In this document: one piece after another, positions 15,426 to 23,591 of the stretch
Numbering within the stretch: position 1 is the first letter of the stretch
Layout: each line of letters opens with the position of its first letter
Assembly: GCA_017961625.1 (NCBI GenBank)
Contig: JAGCWY010000059.1
Span: forward strand, 1 to 64,000
DNA from: Ruminococcus sp.
GTDB taxonomy: Bacteria > Bacillota > Clostridia > Oscillospirales > Ruminococcaceae
Reading direction: 5' to 3'
Length of the DNA: 64,000 nucleotides
Notes under the pieces: model-generated
What the model saw: only the letters and a program-made list of their open reading frames with translations
Told to the model about the DNA's origin: nothing
Databases searched by the model: none
Position numbers and translations under genes: made by a program

Positions 15426-18140
15426 TTACTTAGTTCCGTCAACGAGATAGATAAACTTAACGCTGCCGTCCATATCATCAGAAATTCCCGAGAAGCTGTT
15501 GTATTCCAGTGAAGCCTCTCTGAGCGCTCTGAGATTGTCAACGAGCTGTGGCAGCTTTTCATCGACTGCCCCTGTAATAACGGAGATACCCTCGTTGTTG
15601 AATTTTATCATACCGTCGCTGAGCTCCTTTGCGCCGCTTTCAAGTCTGCTCACGCCATCTGAAAGAGCTGTACCGCCCGTCTTTAACTGTCCGATACCGC
15701 TGTAGAGCTCGCCTGTACCACCGTAAAGCTTAGACGCACCGCCGCTCAGGAGCACTATCGAATCATATAGTGCCTTTGCGCCGCCGCTGAGCTGAGTGCT
15801 GCCGCCGTAAAGCTGTGCAAGACCACCGTCAAGCTCTTTCGCTCCGCTCGTGAGCTGTCCGAGACCGCCATTAAGCGTAAGCGAGCCCTGCGAGAGCTGC
15901 GCAAGACCGTTATCGAGGGCTGCCGCACCGTCAGACAGCTTATATATACCGCCTGTGAGATCAAGCGCTCCTGCAGAAAGCTTTCCGAGACCTGTATTCA
16001 GAGAAGTGCTACCGCCTCCGAGCTGTTCTATGCCCTCTATGAGAGAATCAAGACCGCCTGTAAGCCGGCTGCTACCGCCTGTAAGTTTACCTATACCATT
16101 GTCGAGAGCCGCCGCACCTGTACTCAGATCTGCCGCGCCAATTGAGAGTTGCTCCGTTGAGCTGTAAAGCTGTCCTGCTCCTGCCTCCAGAGCCTTTCCG
16201 CCATCATCGAGCTTTGCAATTCCCTGCTGTAATGAAGCCAATCCGCTCTGTGCTGCTTCAAGACCGCTGCCAAGCTGTCCGAGGCCGCCACCGAGCTGTG
16301 CAGCTCCTGCTCTGATGGAAGCTGCTCCCGTACTGAGCTGTCCGTCATCGTTCATTGAAGCGGATATCTGCTTCTGACCCTCTATTGTCTGATGCAATGT
16401 ACCTATTGCCACAGCCAGCTCCTGTGAGGGAGACTGCTGATATATGAGCTGCAAAGCCGCAAGAGCCTGCTCATTTGCCGCTATAGTAGTATCAAGTGAA
16501 GCACCTGCAAGTGCGATACCGTCGCTTAGCTTTGAAGCTCCCTCAGTAAGTGAAGCCGCACCTGCTGTCAGACTGTCAGCGCCGGTCTTTGCGCTCGTTA
16601 TACCCTCTGCAAGAGCGTCAGCACCGCTCTTTGCACTACCTATGCCTGCGGACACCTGTCCCACAGATTCGCTTAGCTTTGAAGCTCCCTCGCTGAGAGC
16701 AGCCGCTCCCGTGGAGATCTGTGCGGAGCCGTCCTTTACCTGCTTACTGCCATCCGCAAGAGCTCCCACGCCGCATGTAAGAGTATCAGCTCCGGTTTTG
16801 AGAGCAGCCGCCCCCTCGTTTACCTGTGCAAAGCCTGCTTCAAGAGCATCAGAACCCTTCTTTGCATCGTCTATACCGCCGCTGAGAGCCTCCGCACCTG
16901 CGCTTAGCTTTCCTAAGCCCTCAACAAGAGCCTCAGAGCCGCTCTTTGCGCCGCCTAAACCATCCGATAACTGTGCAGCTCCTCCGCTTACCTGTCCGAG
17001 ACCGTCCGCAAGCTTTGCAGAGCCTTCCTTTGCACTGCAAAGCCCCTCCTCGAATTTTCCTGTGGAGTCTGAGAGCGTCTTCGCACCGTCAGACAGCGTC
17101 TTTGCTCCGTCATCAAGCTCTGCCGCACCGTTTTTCAGCTCCAGAGAGCCTGAGAGCAGCCTGTCTATACCTGCCGTCAGATTGCCTGTGCCGCCGCCCA
17201 GCTGCTTTATTCCGTCATAAAGCGAAGCCGTACCGTTCTCGAGCTTTTCGGCTCCATCGCTTAGCTCCTTCACCTTGGCTCTCAGTTCATTAAGATCCAC
17301 AGCGCCGTCTACATCGAGCTTTGAGAATATCTCGTTGGATACGACCGTAACTGAGGTATTCATCTCAAAGTTTCTGACGTCAGCAGATATCTCGAAGCTG
17401 TCCGGTATATCAACATCTATGCCATCAAAACCGCTGAGATCTATACTGTCTCTAAGTCCGGGAAAAGCCATACCCACAGCAATGAGCTTTTCGCCGTCGG
17501 AAAGTATCTTTCCGTTGGTGACCTCAACATTGAGGAAGCTGTCCGTACTGAGTACAGCCGCACTTGCTGCCATGAAGGGCACATAAAGCTCCTTTTCTTT
17601 TCCGTTTACAAGCTTGCTGACCTTCTGCTTATTCTTATAGGTCCAGCGTATCACAAGATGACCGCTTTTGCCCTTTATACTAGCTGGCTCAACCTTTTTT
17701 CCGTCAAGGAAGTAATCCATAGTCACATCCACGGGCAGCGCCTTGTCGGAATAGCCCTTATAGTAAATATCGTCGCCGTCAGCTTCCCAGTTAAGATGAG
17801 CTCCGCTTATGCTGAGGGCTTCGTCGCCCTTTACATTTATTATATCGCTGAGGTCGGATACATCGGACAGGCTCGCAAGAGCAGGAGAGTTCTTGAGCCA
17901 GTCGCTGACCACCACCTTTTTTACTGACGAATCGTTATTGCAGAGAACATATACCGTTTCGTCCTTGGAGGCGCGTTCGCCGTTATCCTTCCTGTCAGCG
18001 TAAGCTGTCTTCTTTTCACTTTCCGGTGCCTGTTCAGCACCCTTTTCGTTTCTGCTGTTTGCATAAGCTATGGAACCTGTTGCGCCTGCTGAAACAGTTA
18101 CCGCCAGCAGTGCAGCCATTACCTTGCTCAACCTTTTCAT
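15426..18140 (-). CDS. Secreted heptad-repeat protein, partner of an MMPL exporter
   Basis: 904 residues. A signal peptide covers the first ~27 residues. A globular N-terminal domain (about 60-270) follows, then some 550 residues of repeats of the type LxxGxxxLxxGxxxL (for example SGAAALDNGIGKL), as in the X-X-X-Leu-X-X-Gly heptad family found in YhgE/Pip-type proteins. The repeats should form a long helical or coiled extracellular rod. Near residue 560 one non-repeat segment (about 35 residues) interrupts the series. There is no clear C-terminal membrane anchor. It lies 29 bases behind the MMPL gene on the same strand, in one operon, so it probably forms an extracellular extension of that exporter. 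AAAGGAGAG precedes the ATG. Confidence 0.82.
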   Translation of the reverse strand: MKRLSKVMAALLAVTVSAGATGSIAYANSRNEKGAEQAPESEKKTAYADRKDNGERASKDETVYVLCNNDSSVKKVVVSDWLKNSPALASLSDVSDLSDIINVKGDEALSISGAHLNWEADGDDIYYKGYSDKALPVDVTMDYFLDGKKVEPASIKGKSGHLVIRWTYKNKQKVSKLVNGKEKELYVPFMAASAAVLSTDSFLNVEVTNGKILSDGEKLIAVGMAFPGLRDSIDLSGFDGIDVDIPDSFEISADVRNFEMNTSVTVVSNEIFSKLDVDGAVDLNELRAKVKELSDGAEKLENGTASLYDGIKQLGGGTGNLTAGIDRLLSGSLELKNGAAELDDGAKTLSDGAKTLSDSTGKFEEGLCSAKEGSAKLADGLGQVSGGAAQLSDGLGGAKSGSEALVEGLGKLSAGAEALSGGIDDAKKGSDALEAGFAQVNEGAAALKTGADTLTCGVGALADGSKQVKDGSAQISTGAAALSEGASKLSESVGQVSAGIGSAKSGADALAEGITSAKTGADSLTAGAASLTEGASKLSDGIALAGASLDTTIAANEQALAALQLIYQQSPSQELAVAIGTLHQTIEGQKQISASMNDDGQLSTGAASIRAGAAQLGGGLGQLGSGLEAAQSGLASLQQGIAKLDDGGKALEAGAGQLYSSTEQLSIGAADLSTGAAALDNGIGKLTGGSSRLTGGLDSLIEGIEQLGGGSTSLNTGLGKLSAGALDLTGGIYKLSDGAAALDNGLAQLSQGSLTLNGGLGQLTSGAKELDGGLAQLYGGSTQLSGGAKALYDSIVLLSGGASKLYGGTGELYSGIGQLKTGGTALSDGVSRLESGAKELSDGMIKFNNEGISVITGAVDEKLPQLVDNLRALREASLEYNSFSGISDDMDGSVKFIYLVDGTK

Positions 18141-18169
18141 ATCTTTCTCTCCTTTGTATAAAACTCTGT

Positions 18170-20275
18170 TTACGCCGTTCTGAATATATTACGATGCTTT
18201 TTCTTCTCTTCCTCGGAAAGAAAACCTGCACTTGTTCTGCATATCACCTTGTCAAAGATCATGAACATCGACGGCAGCATTGTTATTACCACTGCCATTG
18301 AGATAAGTGCACCTCTTGCAAGAAGCATACACAACTCCGAGATAAGTCCTATATCCGAGTACACCGCAACTCCTACCGTTGCCGCAAAGAAGCCCAGCGC
18401 CGAGGTTATAATGGACTTTATCGAAGTACTTAGCGCTATGCTGACAGCTTCCTTTTTGTCCCTGCCGCTGTGTCTTTCAGTACGGTATCTAGTAGTCATG
18501 AGTATGGCATAGTCCACCGTCGCGCCAAGCTGTATGGTGCCTATGACTATAGGAGCTATGAATGACAGCTTTGAGCCCGTGTAGAAAGCAGTGCCGAGAT
18601 TTATCATTATTGCCAGCTCTATGACGGATACGAGTATCACAGGAAGGGTCAGCGACTTGAAGGTAATTGCGATTATAAGGAATATCGCCGCTATTGAAAG
18701 GAAGTTCACTATCCTGAAATCCCTGTCTGTTATTGTTATAAGGTCTTTTGTTGCCGGAGCCTCGCCTATGAGCATACTGCCACTGTCGTATTTTGCTGCT
18801 ATACCGTTCAGCCTTTCCACCTGAGCGTTTACCTCGTCAGAAGCCACCTCGTACTCGGAGCCTATCAGCATAAGCTGCCATTTGTCGCTTTTCAGTACGC
18901 TTGTCAGCTCGCTTGGGACTGCCTCCTCGGGTATCGCCGAGCCCACCAGGGAGTTGAAGCCCATAGTGAACTGCACACCGTCAACGCTCTTTATCTCATT
19001 CATCATCTTGTTAGCGTCCTTGGCGCTCATGGAAGAATCAAACATGAGAATATGTGTACTGTTCATATTGTAGTCCTCGGCAAGCTTTGTATTGGCCTTA
19101 ACGCTGTCGAGATAGACAGGAAGGGTGCTGTCCAGCTTATAGTATACCCCGTAGTGGCTATTGCCGAATACGGCAGGTATCAGTATCACTATGGCAGCTG
19201 TGAGGAATACCCACGAGTGTTTTATTATGAATGACGATGTTCGCCTGAACGCCGGAAGGAAATCTCTGTGGGAGGTCCTGGCGATAGGCTTGTCAAATAT
19301 GAGTATCATTGCTGGAAGAACAGTTACGCAGGCGATAACTCCGCATACAACGCCCTTTGCCATTACAAGTCCGAGATCAAGACCGAGGGTAAAGGTCATG
19401 AAGCACATTGCAAGGAAGCCGGCTATCGTTGTGAAGGAGCTACCCACTACTGCCGTTATAGTAGCCGCAACAGCGTGCGCCATTGCGTCCTGTCTGCTGT
19501 CCGGGAAGTATCTCTGCTGCTCCTTGTAGCTGTGCCACAGGAATATGGAGTAGTCCATAGTAACACCCAGCTGGAGTACCATTGCAAGCGCCTGCGTTAT
19601 GAAGGATATCTCGCCGAGAAGTATATTCGAGCCGAGGTTCCATATCACCGCGAAGCCTATACTCAGCATAAAGAACAGTGGTATCAGGAATGAATCCATA
19701 GTTACTGTAAGGACGATGCTCGTAAGTATCACAGCTATTACTGCATATATAAGGGTCTCGCTCTGGGTGATGTTTTTCATGTCGAGGGTTATTGCCGACA
19801 TACCGCTTATGAAGCACTGCTCCGAGGTTATTTTCCTCATTTCTCCAACCGCAGTAAGAGTGCCGTCAGCTGAGGTGGTATCGTCGAAGAATACCGCCAT
19901 CATGGTATTGTCGCCATGGTTGAAGAAGTCATATATATTACTGGGAAGAACTTCCTTGGGAATAGTGCAGCCAGTCATGGACTGATAGCAGATAACGTCG
20001 GAAACATGGTCTACAGCCTTTATTTTATCGGCAGTCGCCGCAACGTCCTTGTCGCTCATTCCCTCCACCATTACAAGAGAAAAACCGCCCTGTCCGAAAT
20101 CCTCTTTGAGTATGTCCTGTCCCACCATTGTATTTATATCTTTCGGGAGATATGAGAGTATATCGTAGTTTACGCGGGTATTCACATATCCGAGAGCTGA
20201 CGGGATAAGCAGTAGCACTCCGATAATAAGTACGAGTACCCGGTGTTTTACGATCAGCTCACTGAATTTAAGCAT
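18170..20275 (-). CDS. MMPL/RND-family membrane exporter
   Basis: 701 residues, two similar halves, each with one helix, an extracellular domain and a block of five helices (12 in all), the arrangement of MMPL-type RND transporters in Gram-positive bacteria. Motifs include GVTMDYSIFLWHSYKEQ in the first half and GATVDYAILMTTRYRTER in the second; the Asp-Tyr pair in each is typical of proton-coupled MMPL proteins. It would export lipids, peptides or hydrophobic compounds. GAAAGGATC precedes the ATG. First gene of a two-gene operon with the heptad-repeat protein, controlled by the promoter at 20324-20352, which overlaps a TetR operator. Confidence 0.9.
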   Translation of the reverse strand: MLKFSELIVKHRVLVLIIGVLLLIPSALGYVNTRVNYDILSYLPKDINTMVGQDILKEDFGQGGFSLVMVEGMSDKDVAATADKIKAVDHVSDVICYQSMTGCTIPKEVLPSNIYDFFNHGDNTMMAVFFDDTTSADGTLTAVGEMRKITSEQCFISGMSAITLDMKNITQSETLIYAVIAVILTSIVLTVTMDSFLIPLFFMLSIGFAVIWNLGSNILLGEISFITQALAMVLQLGVTMDYSIFLWHSYKEQQRYFPDSRQDAMAHAVAATITAVVGSSFTTIAGFLAMCFMTFTLGLDLGLVMAKGVVCGVIACVTVLPAMILIFDKPIARTSHRDFLPAFRRTSSFIIKHSWVFLTAAIVILIPAVFGNSHYGVYYKLDSTLPVYLDSVKANTKLAEDYNMNSTHILMFDSSMSAKDANKMMNEIKSVDGVQFTMGFNSLVGSAIPEEAVPSELTSVLKSDKWQLMLIGSEYEVASDEVNAQVERLNGIAAKYDSGSMLIGEAPATKDLITITDRDFRIVNFLSIAAIFLIIAITFKSLTLPVILVSVIELAIMINLGTAFYTGSKLSFIAPIVIGTIQLGATVDYAILMTTRYRTERHSGRDKKEAVSIALSTSIKSIITSALGFFAATVGVAVYSDIGLISELCMLLARGALISMAVVITMLPSMFMIFDKVICRTSAGFLSEEEKKKHRNIFRTA

Positions 20276-20323
20276 ATTACCGATCCTTTCTCCGTATATT
20301 TTCAGCTGTTGCTGTTATTACAT

Positions 20324-20352
20324 AGTATATTCCAAAAATGACCAATAGTCAA
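20324..20352 (-). promoter_or_regulatory. Promoter of the MMPL operon
   Basis: Minus-strand TTGACT (20347-20352), 17-bp spacer, TATACT (20324-20329). Operator O1 (20339-20351) covers the -35 box and part of the spacer, which fits direct repression. Confidence 0.8.
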
Positions 20353-20437
20353 TAGTTTGAACGTTGCAAATTGACTGCTGGTCATATTTTTGTATATTTG
20401 CACAATTTATCCCTAAAAAGAGCCTGACTACTGGTCA
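20339..20437. promoter_or_regulatory. Three palindromic TetR-type operators
   Basis: A 13-bp palindrome appears three times: TGACCAATAGTCA (20339-20351, reverse orientation), TGACTGCTGGTCA (20372-20384) and TGACTACTGGTCA (20425-20437); shared form TGACYnnTGGTCA. O1 overlaps the MMPL promoter. O2 overlaps the -35 of a second rightward promoter (TTGACT 20371-20376, TATATT 20393-20398). O3 lies just upstream of the main rightward promoter. The TetR protein encoded at 20850 is the natural candidate to bind them. Confidence 0.8.
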
Positions 20438-20448
20438 TTTTTATTATC

Positions 20449-20477
20449 TTGACACATTTGTTTTTTCGGACTATAAT
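20449..20477 (+). promoter_or_regulatory. Consensus promoter of the 99-residue gene and tetR
   Basis: TTGACA (20449-20454), 17-bp spacer, TATAAT (20472-20477). O3 ends 11 bp upstream of it. Confidence 0.85.
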
Positions 20478-20512
20478 TAGAATAAATCGTAATTAATTAA
20501 TCAGGAGAAAAT

Positions 20513-20812
20513 ATGAATATATACTATTTATTGATTGAAGCAAGACCTTGTTCGAACAACAATGAGTCCAAAGAGTTTGGAGGTGCGTATGTAAATTGTT
20601 GGGTAAATGCTAAAAACCAGCAATCTACAATAAACGCAGCTAAACAATATATAGATTCTGAAGGTTGGGAAACTATTAACATCGAAGAAGTCTATTTATC
20701 CAGCAGGGATTATTATGATGATGAACCTGATTTACAATCTTGTTTTGATTTAGCCTGTAAAAACGGAATAGGTGCTATTTTCAATACTTGGCCACTTGAA
20801 GAAGATGCATAA
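20513..20812 (+). CDS. Unknown 99-residue acidic protein
   Basis: Not recognised. A small soluble acidic protein: N-terminal strand MNIYYLLIEARP, then FGGAYVNCWVNAKNQQS, a helix NAAKQYIDSEGW, and an end GAIFNTWPLEEDA. Size, composition and a GGAYVNCW core are like those of small accessory or immunity-type proteins, but no family is claimed. AGGAG precedes the ATG. It lies between the TetR-controlled promoter and tetR, on the same transcript, and is visibly more AT-rich than either neighbour, which suggests insertion into the leader of tetR. Confidence 0.7.
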   Translation: MNIYYLLIEARPCSNNNESKEFGGAYVNCWVNAKNQQSTINAAKQYIDSEGWETINIEEVYLSSRDYYDDEPDLQSCFDLACKNGIGAIFNTWPLEEDA

Positions 20813-20849
20813 TAACTGTAAACTATGATTCAAAGAAAGGTGTACGATA

Positions 20850-21461
20850 ATGGGAAAGGTAGATACAAATAAAAAGCTGAAAGAAAATGCTCTCCTGAGG
20901 ACAGCCTTTGAATTCTTCACCACAAAGGGTTTCGGCAAGACCTCTATAACCGACATAGTAAGCAAGGCAGGCGTTGCAAAGGGCACGTTCTACCTCTATT
21001 TCAAGGACAAGTACGACATACGCAACAAGCTTGTTGCCCATAAATCGAGTCTGCTTTTCAAAAATGCCATCAGCGCTCTCGGCGATAAGCTGGACAGGCT
21101 GCCCTTTGAGGAAAAGCTGATTTGCATAATTGATAATATCATCAATCAGCTCAACGAGAACAAGTCACTCCTCACATTCATTTCCAAGAACCTAAGCTGG
21201 GGCATATTCAAAAACGCTATCACATCGCCAGTATCCGAGGACGATGTGGACTTCTCCTCCGTGTACTACCAAATGCTGGCAGAAGCTCCAAACGGCTTCC
21301 GCGATCCTGAGATAATGCTCTTCATGATAATAGAGCTTGTAAGCTCCACCTGCTACTCGGCGATACTTTACAGCGAACCATGTAGCCTTGAAAAGCTCAA
21401 GCCCTATCTGTACGATTCCATAAAGCTGATAATATCCCAGCACGAGGGCAGCGGGAAATAA
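20850..21461 (+). CDS. TetR/AcrR-family transcriptional regulator
   Basis: 203 residues. The N-terminal helix-turn-helix is typical: LLRTAFEFFTTKGFGKTSI then IVSKAGVAKGTFYLYFKDK (residues about 15-60). The C-terminal ligand and dimer domain is helical and not assigned to a ligand. It is divergent from the MMPL operon, and the intergenic region carries three 13-bp palindromes, so it most likely represses both that operon and itself until an inducer binds. AAAGAAAGG lies upstream of the ATG. Confidence 0.92.
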   Translation: MGKVDTNKKLKENALLRTAFEFFTTKGFGKTSITDIVSKAGVAKGTFYLYFKDKYDIRNKLVAHKSSLLFKNAISALGDKLDRLPFEEKLICIIDNIINQLNENKSLLTFISKNLSWGIFKNAITSPVSEDDVDFSSVYYQMLAEAPNGFRDPEIMLFMIIELVSSTCYSAILYSEPCSLEKLKPYLYDSIKLIISQHEGSGK

Positions 21462-21555
21462 TATATCAGACCGTAAGTGCATAAAGAACAGGGAACCTTT
21501 CATGCAAGATTTTAAAAGGACTTATGTATGCAAAGTTTTTCCCTTGAACAAAAAT

Positions 21556-21584
21556 AAAGGCAGTCCATGTGAGGGACTGCCTTT
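21556..21584. terminator. Bidirectional terminator between tetR and MATE genes
   Basis: Eleven-bp stem AAAGGCAGTCC/GGACTGCCTTT, seven-base loop, T run to the right and A run to the left. Confidence 0.88.
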
Positions 21585-21593
21585 TTGTATGAG

Positions 21594-22934
21594 CTATTTT
21601 GTAATGTTTTTCAGCCATTTATACTTCACGTAATGCTTATATACCGCAGGTATTTTCACGAACTCGTCGAGAGTGAGTATAAAAGCTACCGCAAGCACCG
21701 GCAGCTTCAGTACAAAAGCCGCTATCATACCGGCAGGTACTACAACGCACCAGAGCGTCACGATATCACATATCATGCCGAACCTTGTGTCTCCGCCCGA
21801 GGGGAAAAGTCCGCCTATCACGGTGGAGTTCAGTGAGTTTCCGATGATATAGTAGGCTGCCATAAGCATCATGTATTTCAGGTAATAGTTCGCCTGTTCG
21901 CTCAGGTCTATTACGTGCAGTACAAGAGGAGTTACCGCGAGTATAACCAGTCCGGAGCCAAAACCTATAACAAGGGACAGCCTGACGAACCTGCCTCCTG
22001 CCTTTTTAGCCTCCTCTATCTCGTTCCTTCCCAGCATACCGCCGAGTACTATGCCTACTCCCGTGGCTATGCCCCAGCAAAGACTTGCTATCATGCTCCG
22101 AACTATGCTCGCAATTGAGTTTGCGGCCGTAGCGTCTGAACCAAGATGTCCCATAATTACCGAATACATGGTAACTCCGCCGCCCCAGCCCAGCTGATTA
22201 AGCAGCAGGGGAATGGTATATTTCATATAATCCTTATGGAGATCCTTATCCTTGGAATGGAGCATAAGTCCTATACGCAGAGGAATACATTTTCCGCTCC
22301 GTATAACCGCAAGAACGAACACGCACTCGAAGGCTCTTGCGATAACAGTCGCCAGAGCAGCACCTGATATACCCATTTCAGGAAAGGACCCGAGACCGAA
22401 TATAAGACAGGCATTGAGCACGATATTGATAACAACAGCAAGGCTGCCTATAAGGGAACTTAACCCTGCAAGGTCACAGGTCTTCATAATGCCGAAATAA
22501 GACTGTGAAAAGCCGGCAAGTATGTAGGACAGAGCAACTGTCCGGAGGTATACTCCGCCAAGGTTTATTAGCTCGGCATCTGAGGTAAATATCCGCATTA
22601 TCTGCTCGGGTATCATTAAAGCCGCCAGCGTGAAAAAAGCTCCCACAAAAAGGGAATACCTCATATTCAGCGCAAGCACCGACTCTACTGTAGCCTTGTC
22701 CTTTTTTCCCCAGTACTGGGCAGCTATAACGCCACAGCCCTGCACGAAAGCATAGATGAAGAGCCCATACACAAAGGCTATCTGCCCAGCCAGCGAGGAA
22801 GCTGCCAGCGAATCCTTATTCATGAATCCCAGCATAAAAGCATCAGAAGCTGTTACCAGCGACGACATGAAGTACTGGAAAGCTATGGGCGTGACAACTG
22901 TGAACAGTTTTTTGTATAATCCTTTATCCTTCAT
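21594..22934 (-). CDS. MATE-family efflux transporter
   Basis: About 446 residues with twelve predicted membrane helices, the normal MATE size. Typical segments: PIAFQYFMSSLVTASDAFMLG in helix 1, GCGVIAAQYWGKKD after helix 2, and in the second half GWGGGVTMYSVIMGHLG and GVGIVLGGMLGRNEIEEAKK. These pumps export drugs or metabolites using Na+ or H+. The frame is open from 22955, but AAAAAGGAG lies before ATG 22934, so that start is preferred. Single gene; substrate unknown. Confidence 0.92.
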   Translation of the reverse strand: MKDKGLYKKLFTVVTPIAFQYFMSSLVTASDAFMLGFMNKDSLAASSLAGQIAFVYGLFIYAFVQGCGVIAAQYWGKKDKATVESVLALNMRYSLFVGAFFTLAALMIPEQIMRIFTSDAELINLGGVYLRTVALSYILAGFSQSYFGIMKTCDLAGLSSLIGSLAVVINIVLNACLIFGLGSFPEMGISGAALATVIARAFECVFVLAVIRSGKCIPLRIGLMLHSKDKDLHKDYMKYTIPLLLNQLGWGGGVTMYSVIMGHLGSDATAANSIASIVRSMIASLCWGIATGVGIVLGGMLGRNEIEEAKKAGGRFVRLSLVIGFGSGLVILAVTPLVLHVIDLSEQANYYLKYMMLMAAYYIIGNSLNSTVIGGLFPSGGDTRFGMICDIVTLWCVVVPAGMIAAFVLKLPVLAVAFILTLDEFVKIPAVYKHYVKYKWLKNITK

Positions 22935-23014
22935 ATATCTCCTTTTTATGTGCATGGAACGCCACCCGACAGGATACGCAGCCCTCTGCTGACAGCTTTT
23001 TTACAATATATAGA

Positions 23015-23476
23015 TTATTCAAAGTCTGTCAGTACAACAATACCTAAGTATTTGTGAACCACACATTTACTCTCGCTGATTTGAGAAGTAAATACAGTAC
23101 TTTTTACCTTTGTACCATTGTCAAGATCGACAATATATCTGTAGGTCGAATAACCACCATTTCTGTTTATTCTGCTTTGCTTTATTTCTTTTGAAATGTA
23201 TCCATTGAAAACTTTTCCATGTTTCAAGACAACTTTTTTGAGCACTGCATATATTGCCCAATCTAAAAAGAATATTAAAATAGCTATGATACAAGGAACA
23301 AATATAATTGGTGCTGCATCACTTATCACTGATTTAAGAAGTGCCGTTGTAAATGACTTCGTTTTAATAATACACTTTATAAAATGACATATCCAGTATA
23401 TCGTAAGTATCAGAATAATAGTATTTACCATTGATAGACTGGTATCATGCAGTGTTTCATAGCTTTTATTATTCAT
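23015..23476 (-). CDS. Small membrane protein of unknown function
   Basis: 153 residues, not recognised. Two hydrophobic segments (about 17-35 and 52-80) precede a cytoplasmic or extracellular C-terminal domain of ~70 residues rich in beta strands, with KVFNGYISKEIKQSR and STYRYIVDLDNGTKVKST. The plan recalls small two-helix proteins with an OB-like tail, but no family is claimed. AT-rich compared with murA and the MATE gene, so probably acquired. No operon partner. Confidence 0.65.
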   Translation of the reverse strand: MNNKSYETLHDTSLSMVNTIILILTIYWICHFIKCIIKTKSFTTALLKSVISDAAPIIFVPCIIAILIFFLDWAIYAVLKKVVLKHGKVFNGYISKEIKQSRINRNGGYSTYRYIVDLDNGTKVKSTVFTSQISESKCVVHKYLGIVVLTDFE

Positions 23477-23556
23477 AATTAATCCTCATATTTTTATTGG
23501 GCATCGTCCTTTGGAGTCCAATTCATGTGCTATCCAATTGTATCGCAGACAAAAAA

Positions 23557-23580
23557 GCTGCCGCACCTCAGTGCAGCAGC
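23557..23580 (-). terminator. Terminator of murA
   Basis: Ten-pair stem with one mismatch (23557-23566 with 23571-23580), loop CTCA, followed on the minus strand by six T. Confidence 0.85.
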
Positions 23581-23591
23581 CACATTACTTA

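Noticed and set aside
16444..17220. Long open frame of 258 codons on the plus strand
   Set aside because: It is antisense to the repeat region of the heptad-repeat protein; the regular codon pattern there keeps the opposite frame open. No ribosome site.
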